From Vespula vulgaris (lineage: Eukaryota; Arthropoda; Insecta; Hymenoptera; Vespidae), in contig NC_066599.1 of assembly GCF_905475345.1 (NCBI RefSeq), forward strand, positions 2,471,001 to 2,535,000: 64,000 bases of DNA. Reading direction: 5' to 3'. This document shows positions 26,657 to 36,815 of the stretch, one piece after another; position 1 is the first letter of the stretch, and every line of letters begins with the position of its first letter. The translations under genes and the position numbers were made by a program. The notes under the pieces were generated by a model. The model saw only the letters and a program-made list of their open reading frames with translations. It searched no databases and was not told the DNA's origin.

Positions 26657-26935
26657 TCAAGTAGAGAGAGAGAAAGAGAGACGTTTCGTACAATTCGATA
26701 TTTTTCGTAATTTTCGATAAAATTCGGTCAGATCGAATCGATGGTCCCTATCGAGACGCGTTTCATTTGATTTCTCTTGTATGGCATGCCGAAATGTTGT
26801 AACCTCCTTTGGTTGTCGGTGACTCTCCAAATTGAACGTACAATCTTTCGCGATTTCGATCTGTCTGTTTCTTTGTGATGGCTGTCCACGAATCACGTCC
26901 GAGATTCGAACATTGCACTCGTTTGTGTTTTTCAT
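26657..26935 (-). CDS. Unrecognised short reading frame (92 codons)
   Basis: A 92-residue minus-strand frame, mostly in non-repetitive sequence with mixed codons. It starts MKNTNECNVRISDVIRG and ends in a Ser/Leu run that comes from a CT tract just before the stop. No domain, signal peptide or membrane segment is visible; it is charged, with many Arg, Lys, Glu and Asp. The start lies 345 bp from the start of the plus-strand orphan gene, head to head. It may be a small gene, an exon of an upstream Cad96Ca leader, or chance. No homology could be recognised. Confidence 0.25.
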   Translation of the reverse strand: MKNTNECNVRISDVIRGQPSQRNRQIEIAKDCTFNLESHRQPKEVTTFRHAIQEKSNETRLDRDHRFDLTEFYRKLRKISNCTKRLSFSLST

Positions 26936-27070
26936 TAATGGGTAAACGTGGATTTCATATATCGGTAATAAATTACATTAATGAAATTAATATAATTAAT
27001 TTCATTAATGTATAATATAATATCAATTAATTAATTAAAACGATTTTTTATAATATTGGGTATATTAATT

Positions 27071-27094
27071 AAAAAAAAAAAAAAAAAAAAAAAA
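27071..27094. repeat. Poly(A) tract
   Basis: Run of 24 A residues followed by GA repeats, about 190 bp upstream of the orphan gene start. Confidence 0.9.
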
Positions 27095-27280
27095 GAGAGA
27101 GAGAAGTAAAAGAAAGAGAGAAGGAAGAATAAGTAATTTTTAATTTTAAAAAGGTTATAATTTTTTTTTCTTACGCACGATTTTTAGATATTAGAAAATT
27201 AGAACGTACGTAAAATCGGTGATTTCGATGCCAACATAGAAAAACACTTGTAGAAGTAACATCGAAATATCATTTTAAAG

Positions 27281-28923
27281 ATGGGAACGATCAAGAACGA
27301 AATGGAAGCTGCCGACACATCGACCTTCAGCTTGTCCTCGAGGAAAGACCTTTTAACGAAGATTAAGAAAAAAAACGACAAAAATAATTCCAATGGAAGA
27401 GCCAATAAAGATCTTTTATCCGATCTCACTTCCGGTTCGTTTCTCACCAATGAACTTCGTAAATCGAATGATAACGATCTCGTTTCTTCTTTTACCAGTC
27501 TTCCCTTAGAAAGTTATGGGTTTCCGTACTACAGGTGAAAAATTAAATATTCAAGAATAATAAAATAATATCGTAAAGTATAGTTTCCTTTCCGAGAATA
27601 ATAATGTTGCTTCTTTAGCTTTTCTTTCTTTCTTTCTTTTTTTTTTTTCTTTTTATTTTATTATCTTTTTCTTTCCATTTTTTGATAGAAGTTATAAAAA
27701 CGGTGGACGTTCTCAAGATGCTGTACTGGTGAAGGATATTGGTATATCCTGTAAATTATTAAACGAGAAAATGTTGTCCCATAATTTTTCTAAAGACACC
27801 ATTGTAGAAAGTTATCTTATCAAACGTTTAAAAACGGAATACAACGATTTAACGGAAATAACGAAGAAGATTAGTTCTTATACGAACGATATCATACGTA
27901 ATCTGATATTGAGAGATCGAAAGAAGAAAGAACAAGTATGTTAAAAATAAAACTAACGAAATAAAGAGAGTCACTACGACAAAGATGACAACATTAAATA
28001 TATTTTTACACATATATATATATATACATATATATTCATCTAGATAAGATCATGCGGACATAAAGTATTAACCGAGGAGGAAACTAAGGAAGGTTATTTA
28101 AAATTAAGATTAAAAAGTGATGCTGAAGTTCGTTGCTTGTATCGAAAAGACTTATTTGATTCGTCGAGTAAGATGTCCTTTATCGTCGTTGTTTTAATTT
28201 TTTTCCTTTTTTTTTTTTTTTAATTTTATTTTAGATACTTTTTAATAATAATGATAATAATAATAGTAATAATAATAAAAAAGAGAGAGAAAGAAAAAAT
28301 ATTAGATCCGTTGAATTTAGATAAACGTAAGAATTTCAAATCGACGAGTCGACTTTTGAAGGATCAGAAAAAAATTCAAGAAAGATTATTCTCGAACAAT
28401 GCTACAAATTTGGAAATAAAAAATTGCTCGAATTCGGACAATTCGTCTATGGTTTACGATTATTTAATGATGAATAATAAGAGAAGAATGCACAGAGAGA
28501 GAGAATTAATTGACAAGGAAACGAAACGTGGATTTCATCGAAAATTCGACGTAATTCAAAACGGGAAGGAAACTCATGAATCGATGAACCTGACAAATTG
28601 GAAAGAAATATCAAGGGGAAAGTTAAGAAAGAATAAATCTGCTCCAAAAATGTCGAGACACGCGGTCTGATATTATTTTCAATAAATATAATCTAAAAAA
28701 AGAATCGATGATACGAACGGACTAATAGTAAAAATGTTTCTTTTTGTTTTCGTTTAAGCAGATATCGAATGAAAAACTTAAACGAAGAAATCGAAAAGAT
28801 TATCGTTTAGGATTAGAAGAGAAATTCAATGATGATTCTACGATTACGTTGGTAAATGGATATTTACAAGATACAAATTTTCATACAGTTAATATAAGAA
28901 TCCTAAAGCATGAACAAAGTTGA
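27281..28923 (+). CDS. Orphan multi-exon gene, lysine/asparagine-rich protein
   Basis: No family was recognised. Proposed exons: 27281-27534, 27689-27935, 28044-28167, about 28306-28664, and 28762-28923. The first three join with good GT-AG sites and correct phases (CAG|GTGAAA, CAA|GTATGT, CGA|GTAAGA). The protein would be about 381 residues: basic, rich in Lys, Asn, Ser and Arg, with a charged central helix-prone part (about 105-185) and no signal peptide or membrane segment. The exon 3/4 junction is problematic. The best acceptor (TTTTAG at 28231-28234) runs into a stop after four codons. A weaker acceptor at 28304-28305 keeps the frame. One extra T in the run at 28239-28243 would also restore it. 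The exon 4 donor (GCG|GTCTGA) is weak, so the protein may instead end at 28670. An AATAAA signal lies at 28978-28983. It is 467 bp upstream of the NHEJ1 homologue on the same strand. Confidence 0.6.
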
Positions 28924-28977
28924 TTAGAAATTATAGTGTAAGTAATATATATTAGTTATATTATCCGATATTGTATA

Positions 28978-28983
28978 AATAAA
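28978..28983 (+). terminator. Polyadenylation signal of the orphan gene
   Basis: Canonical AATAAA 55 bp after the last stop codon of the orphan gene. Confidence 0.55.
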
Positions 28984-29029
28984 TCTATTTGAAAATTTTA
29001 CGATCATTTCTGATTCGTCATCTCGATGT

Positions 29030-29390
29030 ATGACGTTCCTATCGATTCTTGTAATCGATATTGTATCGGATTCCAAAGTGTATCGATTTTTACCTGGAAA
29101 TAAGATTTATGTGGTCACGTGATAAGATGACGCAACACGTCGCAAGAGCGCAGTCATAGGTAATGGTACTGTAACAAGTTTTATATTAAGAAATATATGG
29201 ATTAAGTTAGTTAGAAATTGTTTTCGTTTAAATTATATTGTTTAATTTAACGTGTCGTATTCGTAATTTATATAATATATTTATGAAATATTTCAAATTC
29301 GTTCGATTGTACGTAGTTACGTATGTATGCGGATGAGGTTAGGTTATGTGGAACGCAATTTGTTATTTAAAACGTTAAATATATCGTAAG
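29030..29390 (+). promoter_or_regulatory. Putative NHEJ1 promoter / 5' leader
   Basis: Short intergenic space between the orphan gene and NHEJ1. It contains a perfect palindrome TCACGTGA (29115-29122; E-box of the USF/MITF/TFEB type) followed by TGACGCAA (29128-29135; CRE/ATF-like half site) in a GC-richer patch 230-290 bp before the start codon. No TATA box was identified with confidence. Confidence 0.4.
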
Positions 29391-30586
29391 ATGGCTGTAA
29401 ATCTTAATCGAAACGACTTAGGTAAAATTTGGAAAAAGATTAATATTCAGGATGATCCGTTTATTATCTGTGTTACCAAAGAAAACAATGCGTGGAAAAT
29501 TTTGCTCACCAATTTTAAAGAAATTTGGTCAGAATGTTTGACCGATGAGAAGATTTTACAAAAATCGAAGGTATAATGCGAATAGTTTATACTATGTAAG
29601 GTTATTTTTTAATGGGAGATTAATTCTTGATAATTTTTAGAAATTAAATTCTGTATTAATTATCAGCGATAACGAACACATAGAAGTTGTGTTAGACACA
29701 TTAACCGATATTCCAAAATATGCTGTGGAGGTATCTGTCGATCATATTAAGTTATTAAAAAATTTTGAAGGAGGTCGTTTCAAATTTGAAGTTAATTTTT
29801 CCAAGGGAACTACAGAAGAATTCTGGGAGAACGTAACGAAACCATTGTATTTATCTTCTATAGAACTTATGCGTAGACAAAATATATTAACGGATTTGAT
29901 TAAAAGAAAAGATCAAGAAATAGCAGAGTATAAAGCAGAAGGAGCAGAATTAATAAGAAGTATGCTATGAAAATAGAGAAAGATATCTTTTAGTATCAAC
30001 TATATATTATTACACTGAAGTATTTTCCTTTCTATAGAAAATATTGAGACAAAAGTGTTTAATGAAAATCAACTAAATAAGCATGCGATTGAAGTAGATG
30101 AAAATAACTATATAGATTCATTTCAAACAGTAGTTGAATTTTACAATAAAACTTTCTCTAAACAATCTGTAAAAATAGAAAGAAGAAAGTAAGTATTTTA
30201 TATCGTATTGTTAATATTTATTAATTCTATATAACGGAATTGATGCATCTGTGAGTTTGTTAATTAATATGAACACATGAATATCATCTTTTAATGAAAC
30301 GTTTGGGTTGTAATTCGATAAGTTAGAATTTTCTATTTTCAGTTCTGTTGTATCGATAAATGCAATTAAACAAGAGAGTGGAAGTATTCCAGATAGCTCT
30401 CGAGGTTATGAAAGCACTATCACAAAAGACGAACCAGAAAATAAATGTGGTAAGTCAAGTTTACAATCAGGTAGTAATAGTAAAAGTAAACGTGATAAGA
30501 AAAATAAAATTAGTACTATTAATATCGCTCCGATCGTTATACCATCGAAGAGAAATAAAGATAGTGTTACCGACATTATTTTATGA
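29391..30586 (+). CDS. XLF / NHEJ1 (Cernunnos) homologue
   Basis: XLF bridges XRCC4-DNA ligase IV at broken DNA ends in classical non-homologous end joining, in the nucleus. Exons: 29391-29570, 29641-29959, 30038-30188 and 30343-30586. All introns are GT-AG with matching phases, giving 894 bp and 297 residues, close to the 299 of human XLF. The N-terminal part (1-135) fits the globular head, including the early WKILLTNFKEIW segment typical of the family. The strongest signature is KDQEIAEYKAEGAELIR (150-166), the start of the coiled-coil stalk, which lines up with the equivalent helix of vertebrate XLF. The C-terminal tail is polar and disordered with two basic clusters (264-272 and 286-289) that probably serve nuclear import and Ku/DNA binding. 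The final residues, SVTDIIL, differ from the usual vertebrate Ku-binding ending. Recognition is from sequence memory without a database search. Confidence 0.88.
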
Positions 30587-30711
30587 AGGTTACTATAATC
30601 AATGCACATGGTAATGCAAAAAGTATTTTAATCATACTTTAGATTTATACACACACGTATATATATATATGTGTATATAACTCACATAATTGTATTTTAT
30701 AATTTATTACA

Positions 30712-30717
30712 AATAAA
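30712..30717 (+). terminator. Polyadenylation signal of NHEJ1
   Basis: Canonical AATAAA about 126 bp after the NHEJ1 stop codon, followed by T-rich sequence. Confidence 0.6.
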
Positions 30718-30954
30718 GTATTTATATTTGTAATTTATTTTTAATATCATCTTATGTATGATTTAATGTATCGATAGGTAGATATCATAAATATTGACCA
30801 TAGATATAAAACTTTATTATAGCATTGGATAAAGAAGTTTACATTTTTATCGATTGTCGGTAAGAAAAAAGAAAAGTCGATAAAGAAATTTAACATCTTC
30901 GATGCGATTCAAAACAGAGTTCGAATCAAGATCAAAGATATCCTTTGCGTTTAC

Positions 30955-31059
30955 CGATTTTGCTGACGTCATCGAATACTACAAGAGAACACAAGGATGC
31001 GCAGTAAGTGGGATTTTTGTAGATCGTTAGCCAGTAGTATTCTCAAAACTACGATCCAG
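30955..31059 (+). promoter_or_regulatory. Candidate promoter and non-coding first exon of a downstream gene
   Basis: A perfect CRE palindrome TGACGTCA (30964-30971) lies in a GC-richer patch. It is followed 88 bp later by a perfect 5' splice site, CAG|GTAAGT, with the exon ending at 31059. No long reading frame ends at that donor, so it would be a 5' UTR exon. If real, the following intron would run through much of the remaining window. This is an inference from two motifs. Confidence 0.3.
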
Positions 31060-32320
31060 GTAAGTCGCAATTGTTGACATCTTCGATTACATCACGTTTA
31101 CTAATCATGTAAAGAATAGAATAAAGAGAGAGAAAGAGAGAGAAAGAAAGACAAACAGAACATAAACAGAAAAGAACACACAGCGAGAAATATGAACAAA
31201 GAACGAGTATGTTCTGTATACAAAGTCCTTGACGTAGGCCTCGATCCCAGAGAAAGATGAACAAACTGGAGATCCGTGAGAGATATCACAGTACTTCCTT
31301 ACACGTTGATAGTTACGGACTATTTTCACGTGACTTTCCGTAGAGGCAACGTGTGCCATCCATAGACCACGTTATTACATTCGTTGTAAACACTTATAAA
31401 ACATGAGTTGTGATATCTACAAAATCAACAAAATAATTATTTAATACGTACTTAGTTTTAAATATATTATTAATCGTTCGTTCATACTTTTAATGAGCTT
31501 CCAATGAATTTTTCAAGAGTAAATATTCCATATGGTAATATAAATAAGGATTGAGAAAACGATTCAAAGAATCGAACGATTATCAAATTTTATATTACGA
31601 AACAACGCCGCATGACTCGATAGGTAGCATACAAATTCCATTATGTACACATCTACGTGATAATTACGTATCAGCTGATAATATTACGCAAAGAGTTTTA
31701 CGATAATGTTTCATTTTATATAAAATAATTGTAACTACTTGAAAATGAAACTTTTGTTCGATGAAGAGGAGATAGAAGAGGGGAGAGAATGAGTGATCTA
31801 CCAGCGACCTATGAATGCGACATTGAACGTATCAAAACAACAATTTTGTTTTCGACGATTATTTTGTTTATTTTTTTATATTCGTCGTGTAGTATAACAT
31901 TGACTTACAATATTACGCGATGTATATATCTTCTTTCTTTTTTCCTTTTCTCTTATAAAATTATTTAACAGTCGCAACGTATCATTCGCAGACTTTCCAT
32001 AATTTAGATATGATTATCTATCTGATTGCGAGAGAACATAGTTAATTATTAAACATTTCCATGATTCATTTTTTCCCGTTCGTTTGTTTCGGAATCATCC
32101 TGGCACGTGAGATTATTCTAACGGTAGAATCAAACGATCTGGCAACCTTGACAGTCTCGGTAAACGTGGAAATATTGTTAAGGTTCTCTCCTCCCGATAC
32201 TTTCACTTTCCTTCCTGCTTCTTTTCTTTTTTTTTTTTTTTATTTATTTTTCCTTTCTTTTCATCCATAACGAGTAAGGTACTCAAGAACGATCGTAGAA
32301 AATTGAAGCATCCGATACTA

Positions 32321-32328
<8 letters not shown>

Positions 32329-32361
<33 letters not shown>
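32329..32361. repeat. (AT)n microsatellite
   Basis: AT run of about 33 bp. Confidence 0.95.
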
Positions 32362-32364
<3 letters not shown>

Positions 32365-32728
32365 AGTATATACATGTATATAGTACATGTATTTATATAT
32401 ACTATTTAGTTTTAGTACAGAGAGAGAATACAACTTTCGTAATACCGAAAATTTCTACGTCATAATTAACAGTCGTGGAGCACGTTAAACGTCTACATCC
32501 TTCTTACCGTCGTTTCAACCGGGCTGCAATTTCCCATGAAATGTTAGACAGCTGTGCAAGTGAACATATATATATATATATATACACACATACAGAGATC
32601 ACATATGTATATTATATATGTATATACACTCACACACGTAGATAGGTTGTACCTATACGTTTTTTGCAAGACATTTCTAAAACAAGTACGAGCAGAGAGT
32701 ACCAATAAAGACGTAAAGGAACGTAAAG

Positions 32729-32729
<1 letters not shown>

Positions 32730-32772
<43 letters not shown>
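32730..32772. repeat. (AT)n microsatellite
   Basis: AT run of about 43 bp. Confidence 0.95.
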
Positions 32773-32775
<3 letters not shown>

Positions 32776-33107
32776 GTATGTGTATGTAACAACAAGTGTT
32801 TCCTTTGACGCAATCAAGATTTGAAATTGACGCGAATGTTTCGATCGAAATACCAAGGATTCGTTCAAGAAGAAACAAAGAGAGTCTGTCTTATTTTAAC
32901 TTGGAGCATTAAAGTCTCCAAAGTTATTATACGTAGGTAAGTTATTTACTTATTTATTCGCTATATGCAAAGTATAATTCTTTGAAATAATTTTTTTTAT
33001 CTATGACTCGAATCATGCAATTCGTACGTCGTGCTTTTATCCTGATTTTCAATATACAATAAGCATCCTATCGTTTCTTTTACATATCGATATCCTTCAA
33101 AGGCGTT

Positions 33108-33109
<2 letters not shown>

Positions 33110-33162
<53 letters not shown>
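33110..33162. repeat. (AT)n microsatellite
   Basis: AT run of about 53 bp, followed by GTATGTAT variants to about 33230. Confidence 0.95.
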
Positions 33163-33164
<2 letters not shown>

Positions 33165-34718
33165 GTATGTACGTATGTATGTATATATGTATGTATAATG
33201 TATGAATGTATATATGTATGTATATATGTGTCGGCTACGTGTAGGCGTCAAGATATGACGAATAGCGGTTCTCTTATTGCCTCGAAGCATATCGTACATT
33301 ATCTTCATTATCATTGCGCATTTTTCAGTGTCCACGCTCTCTTCAAAGGACATCAGCTTGGTTATAAAGGAAGGATGTCAGAGAGAAAAAGGAGAAGGCG
33401 CCGGCACCTGCCTGCCTCTCTCTCTCTCTCTCTCTCTTATTTCTCTTTTTCTAATTTACCATCTTTTTATGATCGATCAGCACCATTGGCGCCATTCAAA
33501 ACATCAGTGATAATAACAAGTAAGATCTTTGAAGGATTTTATTCGAAAGTTATGAGAGAATTTATGGATAAAAATATTCTTGAGAAATTAATCGAAAATA
33601 ATTCATTAGGATTCTTCTTATGTTATTTTCAGATTTGTGAAATTATTTTGCACTTTTTTTCATATCTCTCTCTCTTTCTCTCTCTCTCTTTCTCTCTCTT
33701 TTTGTTTCCGTTTTTTTTTTTCGTTTGCGGTTCTTTTTTCTTTCTGTCGATTTCTGTGTGTTTGCAAAATATTTATCGAAATATTTAATCTCTTAAGAAC
33801 TTTATGTTATTATATGATTTATGAAATTGTTTCACGACTTTCTTTTTTGTATTTCTTTTTATTGCTCTTTTTTATCTGTTCATACACTTGCGAAAAATTG
33901 ATCAAGAATAATCCATCTTTAAGATACTTAAGTTATTTCGCGATCTATGAGACTAATTCGTGGCTTAGTTTTTATCCTTCTGATTTTTTTCGTTCCTTCT
34001 TTTCTTTTCTTTTTTTGTTTTGTTTTTTTTTTGACACTTTTTTGTTCTCTTAATTTTATCTACTTGCGAAAAATTGATGAAAAATAATCCCACCCTTTAT
34101 TACTTTGCTTTCTTTTTTCTTCTCTCTTTTTTTTTTCTTTTTTCGTTGCTTTTTTTCCTTCCTGTTGACTTTGGGGGTTTCATGAAAATTTCAAGCAAAA
34201 CTCGAGGAGGACGTTATCCCTTGAACGTTATTAATCTCGGTGAGAGGTGGTCCCACCACGTCGTTTCTCATTGTACGTCTCATCGAGCGAGCACTGGCTA
34301 CCGGCTTCGAAACCTGTCGGCAACCGCTTTTTGTGCACGGTAGCAGATATTATATGCTCGTCGGTCACTTTCTTTCGACGCGGCTCGTCGTACCAGAGCC
34401 CCACGCGCTTTTTCAGTCATCCAGAGGCTCATTGCTCCACATCCTTTGTTTAACCCAACCCTTTTCAAAAAACCCTCCCTATTCGCGAATTTGCGATTAA
34501 AAATCTAATACGGTTTGCTTCGCTTTTTTCCCCCTTTTTATTTCGCTTTTTCTTTCTTTTCTCTCTCTTTTTCTTTTTTCTAGATTTTTTGTAAGTAGCA
34601 ATTATTACGTAGAAATTTTCTCTATTATAAAAATAATAATGTAATCTTTATATTATCATCTGTCGGAAAAAAAGTAATGAGATAATACGTATTTTATCAA
34701 TTTATTACTCATCATGTG

Positions 34719-34750
<32 letters not shown>

Positions 34751-34986
34751 TGTATGTATATATATTGCATGTGTATATATATATATATATATGTACGTAT
34801 ATGTACAATACCTACAATACTTAATATGGTTTTAAAACGTAGAAACAGACGAAGTAGATCACGCGTTTTGTTCCACTATCTGTGGCTAATTTACATTACA
34901 GATAGAAAACGTAATACTCTGCGACAAGCTCTGTTGGATATTTATCGTTAATACTCTTACAGAATGAAAAAGAGAAGGAGAGAAAG

Positions 34987-34989
<3 letters not shown>

Positions 34990-35055
<66 letters not shown>
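34990..35055. repeat. (GA)n microsatellite
   Basis: Pure GA run of about 66 bp. Confidence 0.95.
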
Positions 35056-35058
<3 letters not shown>

Positions 35059-35885
35059 AGATAGATAGAGCGATTGTGCGAGCACACGAGCAGCTCGGTT
35101 AGGCTCGCCGGTAATTACATTTACAGCTCTGTGCAACTTACAACCGGCTGGTTGTAAACTTTTAATGTTTCTTAATTATATATAACCCTCTCCCTCTTCT
35201 CTCCCTCCTTCTCCTCCTCCTCCTACTTCTCCTTCTTTTTAACATACGCCGAGATCTGGAATGAAACCTTGTAACTCTCTATCACGTACTTACATATTTG
35301 TAAGAGTTACTCGTAAAACTGTTTCCTTCGAGCTTCTCCCTCTTTTTTCTTCTTCTTTTTCTTTTTTTTTTTCTATCATCATTATCATCGATAATATCAC
35401 GTATATATCGCAAAACGATAAATAATTAGCTTATCACGCGGACGTCGTCAAAATGGCGAGAAATTAAAATACCAAAGCGATCGTAATGTTCACCGAGCAA
35501 GATCAAAGGTTATCTCGATCTAGTCGTCATAGTCGTAACCGTCTTAAATCGTTGTCGTCTTAGTCGTAGTATATTATATTTTTTTAGTATATAAAATTAT
35601 TTTCCCTTGTTGATTCGTTCAATAACGTATTGCGCGTGGCTAACGATAAACTATTCAATGTACTATTCGCCGTTACTTTAGGAATTAAAATGGTATTAGA
35701 ATTGATTAAACAAATTTATGGTTTATGCATTTGGAATCGATAGATATGAAATATTTGTATATAATTATTATTATGTATAGTGTATTCCCCATCTTGGCAA
35801 CATACTCACAGTCGATGTAAGCCATAATTAGCTCGAATAACGGTAATCCATCTATGTTGATTCATAAAGGATACTGGAAAGAGTA

Positions 35886-35931
35886 AGAAGAAGAAGAAGA
35901 AGAAGAAGATGAAAACGACGACGACGACGAC

Positions 35932-35962
<31 letters not shown>
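35886..35962. repeat. Compound (GAA)(GAC)(GAT) trinucleotide repeat
   Basis: Three consecutive trinucleotide blocks stay in one frame: about six GAA, five GAC and ten GAT. In that frame it would encode a Glu/Asp run that continues open for about 20 more codons, but a stop codon lies directly upstream. Confidence 0.95.
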
Positions 35963-36780
35963 GTAATGACGATGAAGAGAAAAGATGGAGAATAGGGGAA
36001 GATAACGTGTTACAACAACGTGTATAAATTTGGTTGAAAAATCATTTACGAAGATCGTTAAGACTTTTTGAGAGTTAAACTTTGACTATTTTTGAGATAA
36101 CCAATGAGAATCGAGAGGAAGAGCAATCTGTTGCCTCTGGGTAACGTTTCTCACTCCGGACTTCCGTTCGTCCTCGATCGTTAAAGTACTTCCTCATCTT
36201 TTCTGACGCACATCCTTATTATTTTTCTTCAACAATTAGAAACGATCATCCCATATGATTACTATTATTATTAAGTATTCCAACGGCTAAGTTAACGCGA
36301 ACTTTTATAGTTAATTATACTACTTCTTAGGAGAATTTATTCTTTTTTCTTCTTTTTTTTTTGTTCTTTTCTTTTTTTTCTTTTTTCTTTTTTCTTTTTT
36401 TTTCTCATTCGTCCTTGAACAGACAGCCGGCGTAATTCTTAAGTGCGTAGAGTCGATTAAAGAATTTCAGATCGAGAGATATAAGTTTTTATTCTATTTG
36501 TCTATCTATGTATCTATCTATCTGTCTATAGTGTTTATTCTTTTTTTACTGTTTCAAAACAGTTTTCTTCTTTTTTTCTGTATATATGTATATATGTATA
36601 TATATTCAATTTCTCCGATTTTACGCGAAAAATGCGAATTAATACGTTGATTAATTCGAGACGGAAGTATAAATGAATAAGCGCACTTGTTATCTGATCT
36701 CTGGATATTGATATTATTTTGTTTCTTTCTTATCTCTTCTTGATATGCTTGAAATGGGTGTGGAGGTCTCATCTCATTCA

Positions 36781-36782
36781 TC

Positions 36783-36815
<33 letters not shown>
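36781..36815. repeat. (CAT)n trinucleotide repeat
   Basis: About ten ATC/CAT units. On the minus strand one frame reads poly-Asp and ends soon after. Confidence 0.95.

Larger units (their letters stand above)
24301..27280. other. Divergent intergenic region between Cad96Ca and the orphan gene
   Basis: This 3-kb stretch separates two head-to-head genes. It must hold the Cad96Ca promoter and 5' UTR and the promoter of the plus-strand orphan gene. Contents: tandem CGTAT and CTTCA repeats just upstream of the Cad96Ca start, a Grainyhead-like AACCGGTA at 24720-24727, CT tracts, a CpG-rich patch at 25310-25460, and an unexplained minus-strand reading frame at 26657-26935. An A24 run lies at 27071-27094. 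Confidence 0.6.

Noticed and set aside
31789..31968. 59-codon plus frame starting MSDLPATYECDIER
   Set aside because: The second half is AT/T-rich and hydrophobic by composition; no splice or homology support. Kept only as a note.
33198..34053. Frames of 138-196 codons on the plus strand
   Set aside because: Composition is Phe/Leu/Ser from T/C-rich tracts; no domain and no conserved look.
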